Shown: positions 27,067-36,093, counted from the first letter of the stretch. The stretch is DNA of 64,000 bases from Streptacidiphilus jeojiense (GCF_000719095.1 NZ_JOEH01000032.1:39599-103598); one strand, 5' to 3'. Numbers and translations: made by a program. The notes: generated from the letters alone by a model not told the origin.

Positions 27067-27267
27067 TCACTCCCACTGGTCGGCTCCGCCACCGCGCCAG
27101 ACAACGGGGATGTCGGCCCGAAGTCCCGCCTCTTCCAGGAGGCGGTCCACGTCCTGCCATGACTCGGCTCGTCCCACGTCCACAGCTCCAACCTGAACCG
27201 GGCGCCCCGGTCCCTGGGGTGAGCTTTCCATGGGCCATACGACGACCAGGGGATCGGCTTGGGTCAT
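27067..27267 (-). CDS. Possible small hypothetical protein
   Basis: A 66-residue frame from ATG 27267 (MTQADPLVVVWPMESSPQGP...), ending GADQWE, with reasonable composition. The longer frame starting near 27429 has an unnatural N-terminus. No family is known and no neighbour suggests a role. Moderately weak call. Confidence 0.35.
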   Translation of the reverse strand: MTQADPLVVVWPMESSPQGPGRPVQVGAVDVGRAESWQDVDRLLEEAGLRADIPVVWRGGGADQWE

Positions 27268-27418
27268 GACAGCAGGGTCGCCCCGGGCGCCCGCAGCGGC
27301 GAGTCGGACCGATCGGCCCCGCGGTAGCGAGCAACTCGGGGTGGACGGTGCGGCCAGCTGATGGTGACCGCTGCGGTTTTGGGGCGGTTGGGGGCAGTGT
27401 GCCGCTGCACGCTTTGAC

Positions 27419-27435
27419 TTCACTATCAAAGTGAA
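27419..27435 (+). promoter_or_regulatory. Inverted repeat upstream of the tap operon
   Basis: TTCACT (27419-27424) and AGTGAA (27430-27435) form a perfect 6-bp inverted repeat with spacer ATCAA in an AT-rich pocket. It is followed by GTGTAGTATATGG, where TAGTAT could serve as a -10 box about 40 bases before the GTG start of the first gene. This looks like a promoter-operator for the tap-tpg operon. The regulator is unknown. Confidence 0.45.
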
Positions 27436-27479
27436 CAGGTGTAGTATATGGTCACAGTCTAGGGTTTGGGAGTGATGGT

Positions 27480-28115
27480 GTGAAGATCGGCTTCGATGGG
27501 GAGCGGGTTGAGGTACCCGCCGATCTGGGCCGCGCCTTGCTCGCGGCCCTGCGCGGGGACCGCGTGGAGCCGCCGCAGGCCGGCGCGTTCGAGGACCTGA
27601 CCGCCCTGGTCTCCAGGCTCAGCGGCCTGATGCAGCACCTGGGCGTGGTCAAGGAACTGGCGATGTCCCGCGCGGACGCCACCGGCGGCTACTCCAACCG
27701 CCGTGCCCTGGGCGCGGCCGCCGCGATGGCACCCTCACAGTTGGGCCGGGTGCTGGAGGGGCACGGGCTGCCGCGCGACCGGCGCAGCGGCGGCGTGAAC
27801 CTGGCTTTCGCGTTCCGCACCACCGATGACGGCGCCCTGCACCTGGCCACCGAGGCCGAGGTCGCCGACCTACCCTCGTTCACGCTCCCGTTCACCCCCG
27901 CGGAGCGGGCCACCGCGCCGACGGACTTCGCCGGGCGGGAACTCACCTTCTACTACCGCCCCCAGGTCCCGATCGCGGTCGCCGACCTCGGGCGCACGGC
28001 CGGCTACACCCTGCGCAGCACCGAGCAGGGAGTGATCGCGTGCGTGACCGAGGCCCTGTTCGACGCCCTGTTCGGTGACCCGCGGATCGACCCGACCCGG
28101 CCCACCGGACGCTGA
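27480..28115 (+). CDS. Gene preceding tap, hypothetical
   Basis: A 211-residue protein from GTG 27480. A central helical stretch (RRALGAAAAMAPSQLGRVLE) could be an HTH, and the C-terminal half looks like a beta-rich domain (REFLTFYY-like segment, then PQVPIAVADLGRTAGYTL). It ends 12 bases before tap with GAGGAG in the gap, so the two are co-transcribed. I do not recognise a family. Its fixed position suggests a role in telomere complex assembly or control of tap-tpg. Confidence 0.6.
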   Translation: MKIGFDGERVEVPADLGRALLAALRGDRVEPPQAGAFEDLTALVSRLSGLMQHLGVVKELAMSRADATGGYSNRRALGAAAAMAPSQLGRVLEGHGLPRDRRSGGVNLAFAFRTTDDGALHLATEAEVADLPSFTLPFTPAERATAPTDFAGRELTFYYRPQVPIAVADLGRTAGYTLRSTEQGVIACVTEALFDALFGDPRIDPTRPTGR

Positions 28116-28127
28116 GGAGACCGCCGG

Positions 28128-30569
28128 ATGTCCGAGGAACTGTTCCACTCCGTCGACGCGCTGATCGCGGCCGTGGCCTCCGGCACGGTGCTGCCCGCCC
28201 CCGCGGAGCGGGTCCGGCTGCGCCAGGCGGCCGGGCTCACCGTCGCACAGATCGCCGCGGCTCTGCGCGTGGACCCGGTCCTGGTCCAGGGCTGGGAGGA
28301 CGGCAGCGCCGTCCCGTCCGCGGGCATCGCCCCGGCATACGCGCGGCTGCTGGAGGGCCTGGCGGAGCGCTTCCCCACCGCCGCGGCCGCCCCCGTGCAG
28401 TCGGCCGCCGCTTCGGCTCCGGCGGTGGGGGAGGTGGCGCTGGTGGCGGACCGCGGCCCGGACGGCGAGATCCTGATGCTCGAGCCCCAGCCGTGCCGGT
28501 GGTGTGGGCTGCCGACGCCGATCCGCGTGGGTGGGGTTGCGCAGCACCTGGGCGACTTCTGCCGCACCCAGCAGCCCGCTGCCGCCCCGACGCCCCTCCC
28601 TTTCACGCCGCTCCCGTCGGTGTCCGTACCGGTCGCTCCGCCGGTTCCCGCCGTGGCTCCGGCTGCCGCAGTCGCACCGGTCGCTGCCCCGGTCCGGGCC
28701 GCCGCACCGTGGACCCCGACCCCCGGGCCCGGCCGCCGTCCGGCCCCGGCCCGCCCCGCGAACCGCCCCACTGCGCCCCGACCCACCTCCGGCTCCGGGC
28801 AGGCCGGTGCTGCCCGCTGGTGGCCCGCTGTCGCGCTGGACGTGGCCGCGGACGGCGGCTGGAAGCCGGACATCGAGAAGATGCCGGTTCCGGCCGGGCC
28901 CAAGCTGGGCGACTGGTTCGCGTGGCTGGGCACCGGGCTGCCGCTGCGGATCGAGCGTGCCCACCCGTCCGGGCGCGGCGGTGACGGCATGGTCGTGCTG
29001 ACCGCCGCCGCCCTCAAGCAGCTGGGCCTCCCGGCCGACCTGCCCACCACCGACAAGGCCCTGACGGCGCTGCAGAGCAAGCTGGCCAAGGCCGCCGGCG
29101 GCGTCGGCATGGAGATCTCGGACCAGGTCGGGCCGACGTTCCACGCCTTCCGTCGCAAGGGCTCCGCCGGCGGCCCGCGCACCTCGGTCCGGATCAGCGT
29201 CGCCCCCTGGCTCGGCCAGGGCGATGCCCGCCAGCAGGCCACCAGCGCCCTGATCACCCCCCTGGCCACCGCCCCGGACGGCACCGTGGACGGCCTCACC
29301 CTGGCCCGCCGGATCCGCGCCTTCACCGCCGACCTCGGCGTCGCCCCCGGGGCGAGCACCGCCTCCACTGCGATGCTGCTGCTGGACGCCGTCCGCCCGA
29401 GAGTGGAGTGGACCAAGGACGAGACGACGGGGGAGTGGTCCTCACATCTGCGTGAAGGAGCCCTGCCGGTCGGTGACCTGTGCGTGGCCCCGGCTGCCGG
29501 GGCCCGGCACCCGCTCACCCGCGAGCTGCTGTCCCGCAAGGAGACGGTGTGCGAGGAGGAGGACTACAAATGGTGGGCGCGCATCCCCAGCCAGGCCGAG
29601 GCGGCGTGCCCGTACGCGGTCGCGGTCGACGTCTGCGCCTCCTACCTGTCCGTCACCGAGTCGCTGCGCCTGCCCGCCGGTGAACTGGTGCACGTGAAGA
29701 ACCCGGCCTGGGACGGCGGGAAGGTCGCCGGACTGTGGTGGTGCGACTTCACCACCACGACGGTGGACGACCTGCTGCCGCACCCGGCGACCTTCCACGG
29801 CCTGCCGCCGACCGGGCCGGGCTGGTACGCCACCCCGACCGTCGCCTACATGATCAGCGCCTACGGCTTCGACCCGGCGACCATCACCGACGGCCTGCTG
29901 TCCACCCACACCGTGCCGCTCCTCAAGGAGTGGACCGGCCGGTTGCGCGGCGGCTACAAGCGCACCTACGGGGTCCTGGGCCTGGTCGACGGGCAGAGCC
30001 CGGCCGAGTTCCTGGCCGCCTACGCCGTCCACAAGGACACCGGCACCGACCCGGACCGGGGCGACGCCCTGGTGCTGTCCTCGCTCTACAAGAACATCTA
30101 CAAGGGCGGCATCGGGAAGTGGTCGGACTCCGCCAGGCACCTGGACGACGCCACCTGGCTGGAGAAGGTCGCCGCGTCCTGGCAGTACCGGCCGGAGATC
30201 AGGTTCCACATCATCGCCGCCGCCCGCATCGCCGCCCACCGGCGCATGCGCAAAACGCTGCAGCTCACCGGCCGCGCCCCGATCGCCGTCAACGTCGACT
30301 CGTACCTGTACGCGGCCGCGCAGCCGTCCCCGCTGGAACTGCTGCCGGTCAAGGACGACGGCTCCCCGGTACCCGGGGCGCTGCGCCTGGGCATCGCGCC
30401 GGGCAGCCACAAGCACGAGGCCTCGATCCCGATGGCAGCGGTGATCGAGGCGTTGGAGCGGCGCGAGCACCCCTCCAAGCTCACCCACGCGTTCACCACC
30501 GACGGCGAGCCCGTCGACCAGGACCAGGCCGTCGCCGACGGCACCGACGTTGAGGAAGGCCGGGACTGA
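28128..30569 (+). CDS. tap: Telomere-associated protein Tap
   Basis: An 813-residue protein with the Tap plan. The opening resembles known Tap proteins (SVDALIAAV, then AERVRLRQAAGLTVAQIAAA), with an HTH at about 36-58. A CxxC...H...C element follows at C123, C126, H140 and C145. After a Pro/Ala-rich linker (~150-225) comes a large conserved C-terminal domain. Tap binds the 3' overhang of Streptomyces telomeres and recruits terminal protein for end patching. It is somewhat longer than the S. coelicolor protein (about 740 residues). Its stop overlaps the tpg start (TGATG), so the two are translated together. Confidence 0.88.
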   Translation: MSEELFHSVDALIAAVASGTVLPAPAERVRLRQAAGLTVAQIAAALRVDPVLVQGWEDGSAVPSAGIAPAYARLLEGLAERFPTAAAAPVQSAAASAPAVGEVALVADRGPDGEILMLEPQPCRWCGLPTPIRVGGVAQHLGDFCRTQQPAAAPTPLPFTPLPSVSVPVAPPVPAVAPAAAVAPVAAPVRAAAPWTPTPGPGRRPAPARPANRPTAPRPTSGSGQAGAARWWPAVALDVAADGGWKPDIEKMPVPAGPKLGDWFAWLGTGLPLRIERAHPSGRGGDGMVVLTAAALKQLGLPADLPTTDKALTALQSKLAKAAGGVGMEISDQVGPTFHAFRRKGSAGGPRTSVRISVAPWLGQGDARQQATSALITPLATAPDGTVDGLTLARRIRAFTADLGVAPGASTASTAMLLLDAVRPRVEWTKDETTGEWSSHLREGALPVGDLCVAPAAGARHPLTRELLSRKETVCEEEDYKWWARIPSQAEAACPYAVAVDVCASYLSVTESLRLPAGELVHVKNPAWDGGKVAGLWWCDFTTTTVDDLLPHPATFHGLPPTGPGWYATPTVAYMISAYGFDPATITDGLLSTHTVPLLKEWTGRLRGGYKRTYGVLGLVDGQSPAEFLAAYAVHKDTGTDPDRGDALVLSSLYKNIYKGGIGKWSDSARHLDDATWLEKVAASWQYRPEIRFHIIAAARIAAHRRMRKTLQLTGRAPIAVNVDSYLYAAAQPSPLELLPVKDDGSPVPGALRLGIAPGSHKHEASIPMAAVIEALERREHPSKLTHAFTTDGEPVDQDQAVADGTDVEEGRD

Positions 30570-31201
30570 TGGCGGGCAAGGGCATGTTCGGCCGCGTGAG
30601 GGAGGCACTGTTCCCCTCCCGGAAGGCACCGGTGCACGCGACCACCCAGGCCGGGCAGGTCAGGGACAAGATGTTCGGCGGCAGCACGAAGGCGATGGCC
30701 GCGGCCTACGGCGTGAGCCAGCGGACGGTGGAACGCTGGATCGACGGCACCCGCACACCTCCGCAGCTCTCGCGCGCCGCTGAGAAGCGGTGGGAGAAGG
30801 AGAACGCCGCCCGCCGGCGGCGCGGCCAGGCACCGCTGCCGCGCCCGACCACCTCGGCCGACAAACTGGCCACGGACGCGGTCCGCGCGCAGACCACCGA
30901 ACGCGGCCGCGAGCGCAAGGCCCGCCAGCTGGAGCAGCGCGGCACGGTCTCCGGCATCGGAGCCCGTGTCGGCCGCGCCACGACGTTCGAGATCCGCGGC
31001 TCGGACGCGATCCGCACCCGCGACGTCCACCTGAACCTCTCGGGTCAGCAGGCCGCCGCCCTGGCCCGCGCACAGAACGAGGACGAGGTACGGGCCGTGA
31101 TCGGCCAGGCCCTCGCCGACTACTTCAACGGCGGCAGCGGCTACGGCGGCTTCTCGCCCCAGGACTTCGAGTACGACACCAACGACTTCGACCTGAACTG
31201 A
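30569..31201 (+). CDS. tpg: Telomere terminal protein Tpg
   Basis: A 210-residue protein. Residues 38-60 (GGSTKAMAAAYGVSQRTVER) match the characteristic HTH of Streptomyces terminal proteins, and the acidic, aromatic C-terminus (ending YDTNDFDLN) is also typical. Tpg is covalently attached to the 5' ends of the linear replicon and primes end patching from its attached nucleotide. It is slightly longer than chromosomal Tpg (~185). It directly follows tap with overlapping stop and start. The telomere it should cap is at the right end of the window. Confidence 0.88.
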   Translation: MAGKGMFGRVREALFPSRKAPVHATTQAGQVRDKMFGGSTKAMAAAYGVSQRTVERWIDGTRTPPQLSRAAEKRWEKENAARRRRGQAPLPRPTTSADKLATDAVRAQTTERGRERKARQLEQRGTVSGIGARVGRATTFEIRGSDAIRTRDVHLNLSGQQAAALARAQNEDEVRAVIGQALADYFNGGSGYGGFSPQDFEYDTNDFDLN

Positions 31202-31232
31202 TCCCGTCACCGACCAGTCCGATGGAGGCGCC

Positions 31233-31712
31233 ATGGCCACTGAACAGCCCACCCCGGTCTGCCAGCGTGCCCACTACACGCTTGCGGCGCAGTGCACCCT
31301 GCTGCCCGGCCACGACGGTACCTGGCACCAGGCCCTGCACCCCGACGACGGGCGTCTCCTGCGCTTCCGCGTCACCGCCGACGTCCAGCAGACCCAGGAG
31401 TGGGAGCCGAACGACGACCCGGGCGCCACGAACCCGGGCGAGTGGATCACGCTGCACTACGCCACCGCGCAGACCAGGTTCACCACCGTCGTCCCGGACG
31501 ACCTCGACCAGCGTGGTGCCAGCCTGATCTCCGGCCACTTCGAGACCGGCCGCACCCGCGAGACCGACACCGGGACCGGGACCGAGTGCGCGTGCGGCAC
31601 CTGGTACCCCGCGAGCCCCTACGGCGCCCACAGCAAGCACCTGGGCCGGGAGATCTCGCTGCTCGTACGCTCCTACTTCGACACCGGCCTGCACTACGGG
31701 AAGGCGAGCTGA
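31233..31712 (+). CDS. Hypothetical protein of the tap-tpg operon
   Basis: A 159-residue protein (MATEQPTPVCQRAHYTLAAQ...) with two N-terminal Cys, an acidic middle and CACGTWY near residue 118, a possible small metal site. It starts 31 bases after tpg and its stop overlaps the next gene (TGATG). No family was recognised. Confidence 0.55.
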   Translation: MATEQPTPVCQRAHYTLAAQCTLLPGHDGTWHQALHPDDGRLLRFRVTADVQQTQEWEPNDDPGATNPGEWITLHYATAQTRFTTVVPDDLDQRGASLISGHFETGRTRETDTGTGTECACGTWYPASPYGAHSKHLGREISLLVRSYFDTGLHYGKAS

Positions 31713-32014
31713 TGGGTGCCCTGTGGCTGCTGCTGGCCGCCGCCGGCGGCTACATCCTGCGGTGGGCGGGCCCGGCCCGCCGCCTCACGGCCTGGGCCGA
31801 GCAGGAACTGACCGACCCGGGCCGCGGGCTCCGGCACCGGGCTGCCGTGGCCGTGACCCTGGTGGACGTCGCGGTCCACCCGATCCGCTCGCGCCGGAAC
31901 TGGTCCGCCAACCGGGCCCACGACCGAAACCAGGAGGAAGAGTTCACCGGCGCGATGAAGCCGGCCGTGCGGTACGACCCCGCCTGGGCCGCCGACCCCG
32001 GCCAGCAGCCCTGA
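31712..32014 (+). CDS. Small membrane-anchored protein after tpg
   Basis: A 100-residue protein starting at ATG 31712, which overlaps the upstream stop. An N-terminal hydrophobic segment (MGALWLLLAAAGGYILRWAG) is followed by a soluble basic/acidic tail. It is probably the last gene of the tap-tpg operon. Function unknown. Confidence 0.55.
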   Translation: MGALWLLLAAAGGYILRWAGPARRLTAWAEQELTDPGRGLRHRAAVAVTLVDVAVHPIRSRRNWSANRAHDRNQEEEFTGAMKPAVRYDPAWAADPGQQP

Positions 32015-32029
32015 CCGCTGCAAGCCCGG

Positions 32030-32691
32030 TCAGTCCAGGTCCGCGCTCGCCAGCGCCACCGCGAGCGCGATGTGCGAGACCGCCCCCAGGCACAGCTCCG
32101 CACCCATGCTCGGATCCGTGGCGGTGCGCACCTCGTGCAGCGCCAGCAGCCCGGTCAGCACCGCGGCGTCGACCGCCTGGTCCAGGACCTCCTCCACCGA
32201 GAACTCGCCCCGGCCGCCAGCTGCAGCACCAGGGCGGCCGCCTCCGCCGGATCCCTCCGCCACTGCGCAGTGACCTCATCGCCAGCGGCCACCAGCCCCA
32301 TCGCGGCAACCTGCTCCACCGTCGGCAGCGGAACGCCGCCCGCCCCCGGCGGGTCGGCCTGCTCGACCAGGTCCCGGGCCGTCGCCACCGCGCACCGCTC
32401 GGTGTAGGTCCGCCGGGCCTCCCCCCGCTCCCACACCACGACGTCCGGCCACCGGGCGCAGTCCTCGACCCGGGCCCGGTCCAGCAGCAGCGCGGCAGTG
32501 AGGCTGACCTGAACGCACGGCAGCAACGCCACCTCCACCACCTCCCGGACGGGCGGCGCGGCGGCGATCGGCCGATACACCGCGGCCGCCGCCTCGGCGC
32601 AGGCCCCGATCAGCTCCGTCAGGGCGGCGATCAGCCGGGCGTGGCGGCGCCGGCGGGTGGGAAGGGCACGGCGGTCCGATGTCGCGGTCAT
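32030..32691 (-). pseudogene. Hypothetical gene split by a frameshift
   Basis: A minus-strand gene starting at about ATG 32691 (MTATSDRRALPTRRRRHARL...) reads well until near 32210 (QWRRDPAEAAALVLQLAAG). It then turns into a nonsensical tail, while another frame continues sensibly (GEFSVEEVLDQAVDAAVL...) to a stop at 32030. A one-base change in the GGCCGGGGCGAG run around 32205-32215 would join them into one protein of about 220 residues. It is either a real pseudogene or a homopolymer sequencing error. No family was recognised. Confidence 0.6.
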
Positions 32692-32777
32692 CCTCCGCAC
32701 TATGCCGCGCCGCCCCGCCCCCTGGGCGGTTTTCCCCCCGCCGGCCCGCCCCAACGTGGGTTCGAGCGGCCCGGCGA

Positions 32778-33557
32778 TCAGACCGGAGTCAGCCCGTCCC
32801 TGCCCGGTGTCGGCCCCCAGCGCAGGTCACGCGGCCCGTTGAAGACGTCCCGGGGCAGCGGCACCGCGCTCTCGCTGACGGTCTCGAACACCTCGAAGAA
32901 CACCTCGTCACCCACGGGGGCCTCCTTGCTGGCCTCGACCAGGGCCTGCATGAACTCGGCGCTGTCGCGGTCGTACTCGGCCCGGTGCTCATCCATCCAC
33001 TGCGCCACCCACAGAGAGCCGTGATCCTCCCGGCGCAGTACGGCGACGGCGCTGACATAGGAGTGATCCATCGTCAGCTTCCCGTTCCGGCCGGCGCTCC
33101 ACCGCCAGTCCTCGATCCCGCCGTTCGGACCCAGCGTGCCCGTCACCTCCGGGTCGCCGTACATGGCCGCGACCACGCTGTACGAGTTCAGCGGGACGGG
33201 CCGCCCGGCCGGGTTGTCCAGCACCACCACCAGCGGCATCCCCGAGTCGGCCAGCTCCTTCAACTGCCCCGCCGCCTTGGAGATCTGCCGCCGCACCGGC
33301 TTCAGCGCCTCCTCCATGGACCGGCTCCCCACGGAGGCACCCACCGGGAGGGTCTCGAACATCCCGAAGGTGTCGAAAGCCTTCACCTCAAGGACCACCT
33401 TCGCCTCGGCGGCAGTCACCAGGAAGTCCGGGTTCTTGGTGATGCCCAGGTCCGGCTCGTGCTCGAAGGCGTAGCCGCGCTCCTCCAGGTACCGCTGGAC
33501 CCGGGCCTCCGCCGCGTCGGCCAGCTCCTTGATCTCCTTGTTGCTTCTGCCGCTCAT
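32778..33557 (-). CDS. Putative PD-(D/E)XK nuclease-fold protein
   Basis: A 259-residue protein from ATG 33557. After an N-terminal helix with KEIKELADAAEARVQRYLEE, the segment NPDFLVTAAEAKVVLEVKAF has the spacing of a PD-(D/E)XK active site (D...ExK), followed by a Gln-containing helix (VRRQISKAAGQLKELADSG). This suggests a restriction-endonuclease-like fold. The rest is acidic and ends with a domain I do not recognise. No methyltransferase is nearby, so it may be a repair or defence nuclease. The assignment is motif-based only. Confidence 0.5.
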   Translation of the reverse strand: MSGRSNKEIKELADAAEARVQRYLEERGYAFEHEPDLGITKNPDFLVTAAEAKVVLEVKAFDTFGMFETLPVGASVGSRSMEEALKPVRRQISKAAGQLKELADSGMPLVVVLDNPAGRPVPLNSYSVVAAMYGDPEVTGTLGPNGGIEDWRWSAGRNGKLTMDHSYVSAVAVLRREDHGSLWVAQWMDEHRAEYDRDSAEFMQALVEASKEAPVGDEVFFEVFETVSESAVPLPRDVFNGPRDLRWGPTPGRDGLTPV

Positions 33558-33724
33558 AGGCTCATTCTCCGGCACCGCCCCACGATGCTCCGGCCACCGG
33601 GCCGCCCGTCATGCCGTGCGGACCGAGCGACCAGAACGCTCCGACCGGCCAGAGCCAGCCAGCCGTCGACGTGCCCCAGCCGCTGGACCCAACACCGAAA
33701 CGCCCCGCCGGACGGTAGCCACTG

Positions 33725-34180
33725 TCAGTCGGCCATCGGCAAGTGGGTGAAGGTCGTGTCGTCGTCGACCACAGCGAGGCCTGCGGCGACCAGTCCCGGC
33801 ACGGGTTCCAGTGGCAGTGGCCAGCCGTCCGCGACGGTGACCACCGAGCTGAAGGCGACCGGGCCGACCAGCGGCGGCAACCCGGACTCGATGCCCGCAC
33901 GCCACAGTGCCAGGACCAGCTCCGTATCAGCCACCAATCGGCTCACCAGGGTCTGACGGTGCTGTTCCCCGGTATCGGGGCGCGGTCCGTACAGTCCCCA
34001 CAGCGCGTAGCCCTTCTCCCAGTGCGGGTCGACGCCCATCAGGACGCATGCCTGCTCGAAGGTGAGGTCCACGCCGGCGGGCATCTGGTCGGGGCGGATG
34101 ACCAGCGCGCCGGCGACGTTGAAGTGGAGCGTTTCCGCTGGCAGGTCGTCAGATTCGTTGTCCACAGCGGCATCATCCAC
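33725..34180 (-). CDS. Hypothetical protein
   Basis: A 151-residue acidic protein. I place the start at GTG 34180 (or GTG 34165) because the translation becomes natural from there (VDNESDDLPAETLHFNVAGA...), whereas the longer frame to 34423 has poor composition. It contains FEQACVLMGVDPHWEKGYAL and looks helical. No family was recognised. Confidence 0.5.
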   Translation of the reverse strand: MDDAAVDNESDDLPAETLHFNVAGALVIRPDQMPAGVDLTFEQACVLMGVDPHWEKGYALWGLYGPRPDTGEQHRQTLVSRLVADTELVLALWRAGIESGLPPLVGPVAFSSVVTVADGWPLPLEPVPGLVAAGLAVVDDDTTFTHLPMAD

Positions 34181-34432
34181 CCTCAGTGTCCATGTGCGCC
34201 GGGGAAGTCGGGTTGCACATGCGGTCGGCTGGCCGGTCCGGGTCGCCCAGCGAGGCCGACGAATGCATTGCACACGAACCCCGGCCCGGGTACCTGCATC
34301 TCCGCATGAGTCCTCCGGTTGCTGTCCCATCGTCGCCTTCGACAGCACCTGGGGTACCTCGGTCAGGCGATCTTGGTTCCCGGCCGCGTGTGGTGACGCG
34401 TATCTATCGGGTGGCCTCACCACAGTGGACCC

Positions 34433-34948
34433 ATGGCACCCTCACGGATTCTCGTTGTCCTGCTGCTGGGCAGCGCCTTGCTCACCGCGACCGGGTGCGA
34501 CGGAGGGTCCTCGAACCCATTGCTGCTGAACAACCAGTTGGTTCCCGCGCCGCCCGCGATCGGCTCACCGGCACCTGCGGTGGCCAGGCCGTCGCCTGCC
34601 GCGCCTGAACCGAGCGCTCGCTCCTGGATCGCGGTAGCCGGCGCCGCTCCTACGTTGCTGCCGCAATCAAGCCCGTCGGACCCGGTCACCAGACCGGCCC
34701 CCACCCTCTTGTCCCCTCCGACCACAGTGAAGCTGCCGCCGCGTCACGCGGTCCACCCCCGTCCCCGCTCTGAGCAACAGCATCAGAAGCCAGCTCACCG
34801 CCCTGGTGGCACTCACCATCAAGCAGGCGGCACCACCCAGGAGCACCCGCAGAGCCCGCCCCAGGGGAGGGACCTGTGCCAGACCGCGCAGCAGTACGGC
34901 GGCCTGCCCGGAGCCCTGGCGGGCGAGTGCCACAGCATCTACGGATGA
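34433..34948 (+). CDS. Pro-rich lipoprotein
   Basis: A 171-residue secreted protein. The N-terminal signal peptide (MAPSRILVVLLLGSALLTAT) ends in a lipobox with Cys24 as the likely lipidation site. A long Pro/Ser/Ala/His-rich linker (~35-145) leads to a short C-terminal module with two Cys (DLCQTAQQYGGLPGALAGEC), probably disulfide-bonded. Expected on the outer face of the membrane, reaching into the wall. Function unknown. Confidence 0.65.
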   Translation: MAPSRILVVLLLGSALLTATGCDGGSSNPLLLNNQLVPAPPAIGSPAPAVARPSPAAPEPSARSWIAVAGAAPTLLPQSSPSDPVTRPAPTLLSPPTTVKLPPRHAVHPRPRSEQQHQKPAHRPGGTHHQAGGTTQEHPQSPPQGRDLCQTAQQYGGLPGALAGECHSIYG

Positions 34949-34988
34949 TCCCCAGCGCATCAGCGACGTGAGCCCACCGGGATACTGA

Positions 34989-35363
34989 TTACAAACGCTC
35001 CGGCCAGTAGCGTTTCGCGCCCGCCCACGCCTTGCTGCTGGGCAGGTCGCCCGAGACGAAGATGACGTTGTCCAGCCGGACCGATCGCTGTTTGAGCTCG
35101 GATGCGGGCGCTTCCGGCTGCTGGCCATGGTGGTCCCAGTCCGTCGCGGCGAACTCCCAGCACTGAGCGCTGGGACAGATGACCTCCGCCCAGTCCTGGT
35201 CCTCGGTGTAGATGACGCGCCACCCTCGGGCGGCATTCCACCTTCCCATGTACGCCTGGCAGCACCCGCATCGGATGTAATTGGAGGGCGGGCCCCATCC
35301 GTTGGCCCAGTGTTCGTCGTCGTGCCGCTTCCAGGGCGTCGGCCCCGGTCCCTCCATCGCCAT
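34989..35363 (-). CDS. Cys-rich hypothetical protein
   Basis: A 124-residue protein with RCGCCQAYMG and CPSAQCWEF, together a plausible zinc ribbon, plus many Trp residues. ATG 35363 or the Met two codons later starts it. It may form an operon with the minus-strand gene 17 bases upstream. No family was recognised. Confidence 0.5.
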   Translation of the reverse strand: MAMEGPGPTPWKRHDDEHWANGWGPPSNYIRCGCCQAYMGRWNAARGWRVIYTEDQDWAEVICPSAQCWEFAATDWDHHGQQPEAPASELKQRSVRLDNVIFVSGDLPSSKAWAGAKRYWPERL

Positions 35364-35380
35364 TCACCGCCCGTCTCCTG

Positions 35381-35761
35381 CTACGAGGGCTGAGTGGGGC
35401 CCTCGTTGGCCTGCTCGTCCGGGACGCGGCGTTCTGCTTCGCGGCGGTCCCAGTCGATTCCAGCTGTGATGAGGTGCTTGTACTCCCATAGCTGTGGTCT
35501 CTCCGCCCCCGTGAGCTCGGCCGGCAGTTGGTTCACCTCGTCCCACGCTGCGGAGCGGGCCCGGCATGCGGCCGGCCAGTTCCTGGTGTTCACGGCCCTG
35601 CTGAGTTCGATCATCAGCTGCCTGAGCTTCTTCCTGGCAGACTTCTGCTTCTTCGAGAAGTGCTGTGCCGGCGCTTTGGCGGCGCTTGCAGTCCGCCGCT
35701 GTTCGTCCGGTGAGGGTCCACCGGCGGTGAGTTGGACCCTCGGTCGGCCTCGGTGCGTCAT
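35381..35761 (-). CDS. Hypothetical basic/helical protein
   Basis: A 126-residue protein from ATG 35761 (MTHRGRPRVQLTAGGPSPDE...). It is very basic around KKQKSARKKLRQLMIEL, then helical, and ends in a charged tail. The longer frame upstream has no supported start. No family was recognised. Confidence 0.45.
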   Translation of the reverse strand: MTHRGRPRVQLTAGGPSPDEQRRTASAAKAPAQHFSKKQKSARKKLRQLMIELSRAVNTRNWPAACRARSAAWDEVNQLPAELTGAERPQLWEYKHLITAGIDWDRREAERRVPDEQANEGPTQPS

Positions 35762-36093
35762 CAGAGGCTCCTTCCCGGACACCGATGTCACAACGCGCAG
35801 GGACCGGGCTCCTGGAACAGCGCGTCCAGGGCCGTGTGCATGAGCCCAGGGTACGTACGCGAGACCCCTCATGTCAGGCCGAAGTATGAGTCCTGACCTG
35901 CGGGGATCCAGTGCCTCGCGAGGGAACTTGCTACACATGCGCAACAGCGCACTGCGTCGCGCGGCCTCTGCTCACGGGCGGCGTTGGCTGCTACGCTCCA
36001 GTTCGAACACTTATTCGACATCGGTTGTACGATAGTGGGCGAAAGGGGCATTTTTGGCATCGGTGTGGGTCTGAGCGGAAGGGAGCGGCTGGT
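35762..36093. other. Intergenic region upstream of dnaE2-like gene
   Basis: About 330 bases without a supported gene. The right half is less G+C-rich and holds the SOS-type box at 36003-36018 and, just after it, GGTTGTACGATAGTGG, where TACGAT may be the -10 box. An in-frame extension of the polymerase gene reaches back to 35911, but its translation is not DnaE-like. Confidence 0.55.
36003..36018 (+). promoter_or_regulatory. LexA/SOS box upstream of dnaE2-imuB
   Basis: TCGAACACTTATTCGA matches the actinobacterial LexA box TCGAAC-N4-GTTCGA at all but one position (A for G). It lies about 75 bases upstream of the polymerase start and next to a plausible -10 box. This predicts DNA-damage induction of the two-gene mutagenesis cassette through LexA. 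Confidence 0.75.
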
